Positions 61,834 through 64,000 of a stretch of 64,000 nucleotides of DNA are shown one piece after another. The position numbers and the translations under genes were made by a program. The notes below the pieces were generated by a model. That model was not told the origin of the DNA and made no database searches. It was given only the letters and a program-made list of their open reading frames with translations. The DNA is from Aliihoeflea sp. 2WW (GTDB taxonomy: Bacteria > Pseudomonadota > Alphaproteobacteria > Rhizobiales > Rhizobiaceae): contig NZ_AYOD01000021.1 in NCBI RefSeq assembly GCF_000497755.1, positions 62,001 to 126,000 on the forward strand, written 5' to 3'. The first letter of the stretch is position 1. The number at the start of each line of letters is the position of its first letter.

Positions 61834-62164
61834 ATGCGTTGGCCATCTTTTTATGACACAATGGTCTGGAATGTCGTCAATGACCTCGCGATGATGCACG
61901 ACCGGGCGATCGAAGCCTGGAACAACGGGATATTTTTTTGCCGAATCAGCTAACGAAGCCACAACTGCTACCGTGTTCCGCCGCGCAGATGGCAATCTAA
62001 GCCTATCTATGACGAGCGAGGTGTATTGGTGGGAGGACGGCGAATTAAGCGCAGCCAACGAAACCCGCAAGTCGCTGGTAGACAAATTCAGCGCGATCTG
62101 TACGTTAAATATTCGCATCGTCAGCGCACAAACGAAGAAACTTCTTGCTGCAAAGAGGCAATAA
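61834..62164 (+). pseudogene. small helical protein, probably split by a T-run length change
   Basis: Frame 1 from ATG 61834 reads MRWPSFYDTMVWNVVNDLAMMHDRAIEAWNNGIFF and then hits a stop. In the next frame, after the run of seven T (61933-61939), the sequence continues AESANEATTATVFRRADGNL, then SLSMTSEVYWWEDGEL and SAANETRKSLVDKFSAICTL to 62164. Removing one T joins them into about 110 residues. The composition on both sides is protein-like and the join is smooth. Function unknown. It is the last gene before the right attachment site. Confidence 0.5.
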
Positions 62165-62284
62165 GTGTGGTGGCTGTAACAGAATAAAATACACCTCTCA
62201 CTGCGCTCGCTCTTGCAAGCTCAGCTTTAGCGCAGATAGATGTATTCTGCGTAAAATAAAGAACTTATAGTTTCGTGTATTCAG

Positions 62285-62329
62285 ATCATAATCCTTGTGT
62301 CGGGGGTTCGAATCCCTCCTCCGCTACCA
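62285..62329 (+). repeat. attachment site: tRNA-Met-like (CAU) 3' end, copy 2
   Basis: Identical over 45 bp to 34671-34715. No intact tRNA 5' half is next to it. The downstream CCA end is directly followed by the serine recombinase gene's end on the other strand. The distance between the two copies is about 27.6 kb, the likely size of the element bounded by them. Confidence 0.85.
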
Positions 62330-63947
62330 ACGGTGCAGCCCCCACGGGTTGGCCGTCTTCCTGTAAGAACGGGACCAGTGTCGCCTCTACCTCGATCGTC
62401 AGGCGTCCATCATCATCACGATCGAGCGTGATCGACCGGATCAGTTCCCGCACGATCGGTGCAAGCTCGCCCATGTCGTCCAGCAAGATCAGCGTCATTT
62501 CGAGACGCGCCCTTGGCGGCCGGAGAGGGTCGATCGCTTTCCCCATCAGCCTATTGGCGAACGCCTTGATGGCGGTCGGGTGCAGGACGACATTGTTGCC
62601 CTTTGGCAGGCTGGCGAGTTCCTGTTTGAGGTCGTCGCGCTCCGCACCTTGTGCCTTCATCCGGGCGTCAATCGCGTCCTGATCGCCGATGCCCTTCATG
62701 AGCAAGCCGAGAAGCTGATCGTTGTCCTTGGCGATGGCAGCAAGGCGGGCCTCGATTTCAGCACGGCGGCGATGCTCGTGCGCCCCTTGTGCATGTCGGG
62801 CCTCGATATAGCGTCGGGCGTACACCTCGATCTGTTCCGGGCTGGCGAGTTCCTTCGTCAGGCTGTGAATGACCAGTTCCTCCACGTCGGCGAGATAGAA
62901 GGTCTTCGGATCGGGGCAGGCTCCGCTGTTGGTGTGCGCCGAACAGCGCAGGCGCGTCCGACCGGATTTGTCGACGCCAGCCACGGCCATGCCAGCACCG
63001 CAAGCGCCGCACTTGAGAAGACCGGACAGGAGCCGCTTGGGTCGATTGTTGCCCCGGATCGGCCCGCCCTTGGCCGTCTGCGCGCGTCCGATTATTTGAG
63101 CCTGTACGGCATCGAACAACTCATCAGGGATGATGCGCAAGTCGGGAACATCGGCTGTCTTCCAATCATTCTCGGGATTGGGGCGGGACACGCGCTTGCC
63201 GGTCGATGGGTCTTTGATCATGTGGACCTTGTTCCAGACGATGCGGCCCACATAGATCGGGTTGCGCAACATGCCCGTGCCACGGGAGGCGGAGCCGTAC
63301 AGCGCTGACGGAGCCCATAGCTTGCCGCGCGGCGGCTTCACATGCTCCGCATTCAACTGGCGACATATGGCCTTGGGGCTGGTGCCCTTCGCATAATCCT
63401 CGAAAATGCGCAGGACGATCGCAGCTTCGTCTTCCACGATCTGCGGCTTGCCGGGGTTCGTCGGGTCAGGGCGATAGCCGTAAGCTTTGCCGCCTGCCGA
63501 TAACCCCTGCTTGATCAAGCCGCTCATGCCGCGCCTGACCTTGTGGACGTTGTCCTCACGGAATAGCTGGGCCACGAGACCACGCAAGGCGACGTTGATG
63601 GTGTTCGCCTCGCCATCGTTCACGGAGACGATACGAACGCCGATAAAATCCATGGTTTTGTGCAACGTCGCCATATCGGCGATGTCACGGGACAGACGGT
63701 CAAGCGCCTCCACGACGATCACCTTGAACTGACCGTCCTTCGCGTCCTGCACCATCCGGGCGAGGTCCAGACGCCCGTGCATGGATGCGCCCGACATGGC
63801 CTTGTCGGCATAGGTGCCGGCGACGGTAAAGCCCTCGCGCTTGGCGAAGGCTTTACAGAGGTCGATCTGGTCTTCGGTCGATCGCTCGTTCTGGAGGTCG
63901 GTGCTGTAGCGGGCGTAGATGGCCGCCTTCAAAGGTTCCACATTCAT
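62286..63947 (-). CDS. large serine recombinase; C-terminus encoded by the tRNA 3' end
   Basis: 553 residues from ATG 63947 (a GTG at 63956 adds three). The N-terminal resolvase domain has AAIYARYSTD with the catalytic Ser, and EALDRLSRDIADMATLHK. The recombinase domain reads KAYGYRPDPTNPGKP, and the zinc ribbon is LKCGACGAGM with RCSAHTNSGACPDP. A coiled coil follows (IEARLAAIAKDNDQLLGLL). The last 14 residues (LVAEEGFEPPTQGL) are the antisense of the tRNA end. This is typical of a recombinase gene that has evolved to end in its own attachment site. It probably belongs to an element that continues to the right of the window. Confidence 0.92.
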   Translation of the reverse strand: MNVEPLKAAIYARYSTDLQNERSTEDQIDLCKAFAKREGFTVAGTYADKAMSGASMHGRLDLARMVQDAKDGQFKVIVVEALDRLSRDIADMATLHKTMDFIGVRIVSVNDGEANTINVALRGLVAQLFREDNVHKVRRGMSGLIKQGLSAGGKAYGYRPDPTNPGKPQIVEDEAAIVLRIFEDYAKGTSPKAICRQLNAEHVKPPRGKLWAPSALYGSASRGTGMLRNPIYVGRIVWNKVHMIKDPSTGKRVSRPNPENDWKTADVPDLRIIPDELFDAVQAQIIGRAQTAKGGPIRGNNRPKRLLSGLLKCGACGAGMAVAGVDKSGRTRLRCSAHTNSGACPDPKTFYLADVEELVIHSLTKELASPEQIEVYARRYIEARHAQGAHEHRRRAEIEARLAAIAKDNDQLLGLLMKGIGDQDAIDARMKAQGAERDDLKQELASLPKGNNVVLHPTAIKAFANRLMGKAIDPLRPPRARLEMTLILLDDMGELAPIVRELIRSITLDRDDDGRLTIEVEATLVPFLQEDGQPVGAAPLVAEEGFEPPTQGL

Positions 63948-64000
63948 GGTCGGCACGTCCTCTCCCTATCGAAGGTACTTCGCCATTGCGGCGTGATCGT

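Overview
The window looks like a hyphomicrobial (rhizobial-type) alphaproteobacterium. The pointers are a LOV/HWE-type histidine kinase, a DUF1127 protein, GreA/Rnk-like regulators, the carboxynorspermidine pathway, an alphaproteobacterial LexA box (GAAC-N7-GAAC) and an IS5-family fragment. All names come from reading the translations; no database search was possible.

Region 1 (1 to about 18.6 kb) is ordinary gene content: a partial alanine racemase, a glutamate dehydrogenase, a HemD-like protein, and a coupled minus-strand operon joining a PTS EIIA protein to two carboxynorspermidine enzymes. It continues with a degenerate NUDIX protein, small stress-type proteins, two Rnk-like proteins, 5-formyl-THF cyclo-ligase, a fasciclin protein, a LOV histidine kinase, and an SOS island (UmuC, UmuD and a divergent SRAP peptidase).

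Region 2 (about 18.6 to 34.7 kb) is an accessory, plasmid-like element: many small unknown genes, an iteron origin with a Rep_3-type initiator flanked by two 16-bp palindromes, a phosphoesterase, a soluble FtsH-like AAA/M41 protein, a VbhA-like antitoxin, and a tyrosine integrase at its right end.

Region 3 (34.7 to 62.3 kb) is bounded by two identical 45-bp copies of a tRNA 3' end (34671-34715 and 62285-62329). It starts with a second tyrosine integrase. Its cargo is an orphan flagellin with a large central domain, several enzymes, a HUH-type Rep protein, a GT-A-type glycosyltransferase beside a tRNA-guanine-transglycosylase (DpdA-like) protein, an Mrr-type nuclease with a PUA/EVE-like front domain, a short tyrosine recombinase, and a block of secreted or membrane proteins of unknown function. 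Region 4 (from 62.3 kb) begins with a serine recombinase whose C-terminus is encoded by the tRNA end. The arrangement reads as a tandem array of mobile elements at one tRNA-Met-like (CAU) site; the intact tRNA gene is not in the window.

The most unusual module is the DpdA-like/glycosyltransferase pair (47.0-49.3 kb) with the HUH Rep and two unknown genes around it. It could be a DNA-modification cassette using a 7-deazaguanine base and a sugar, but this is inference. Four genes appear split by single-base length changes in short homopolymer runs, which points to assembly errors or recent decay. Their reading frames should be treated with care.
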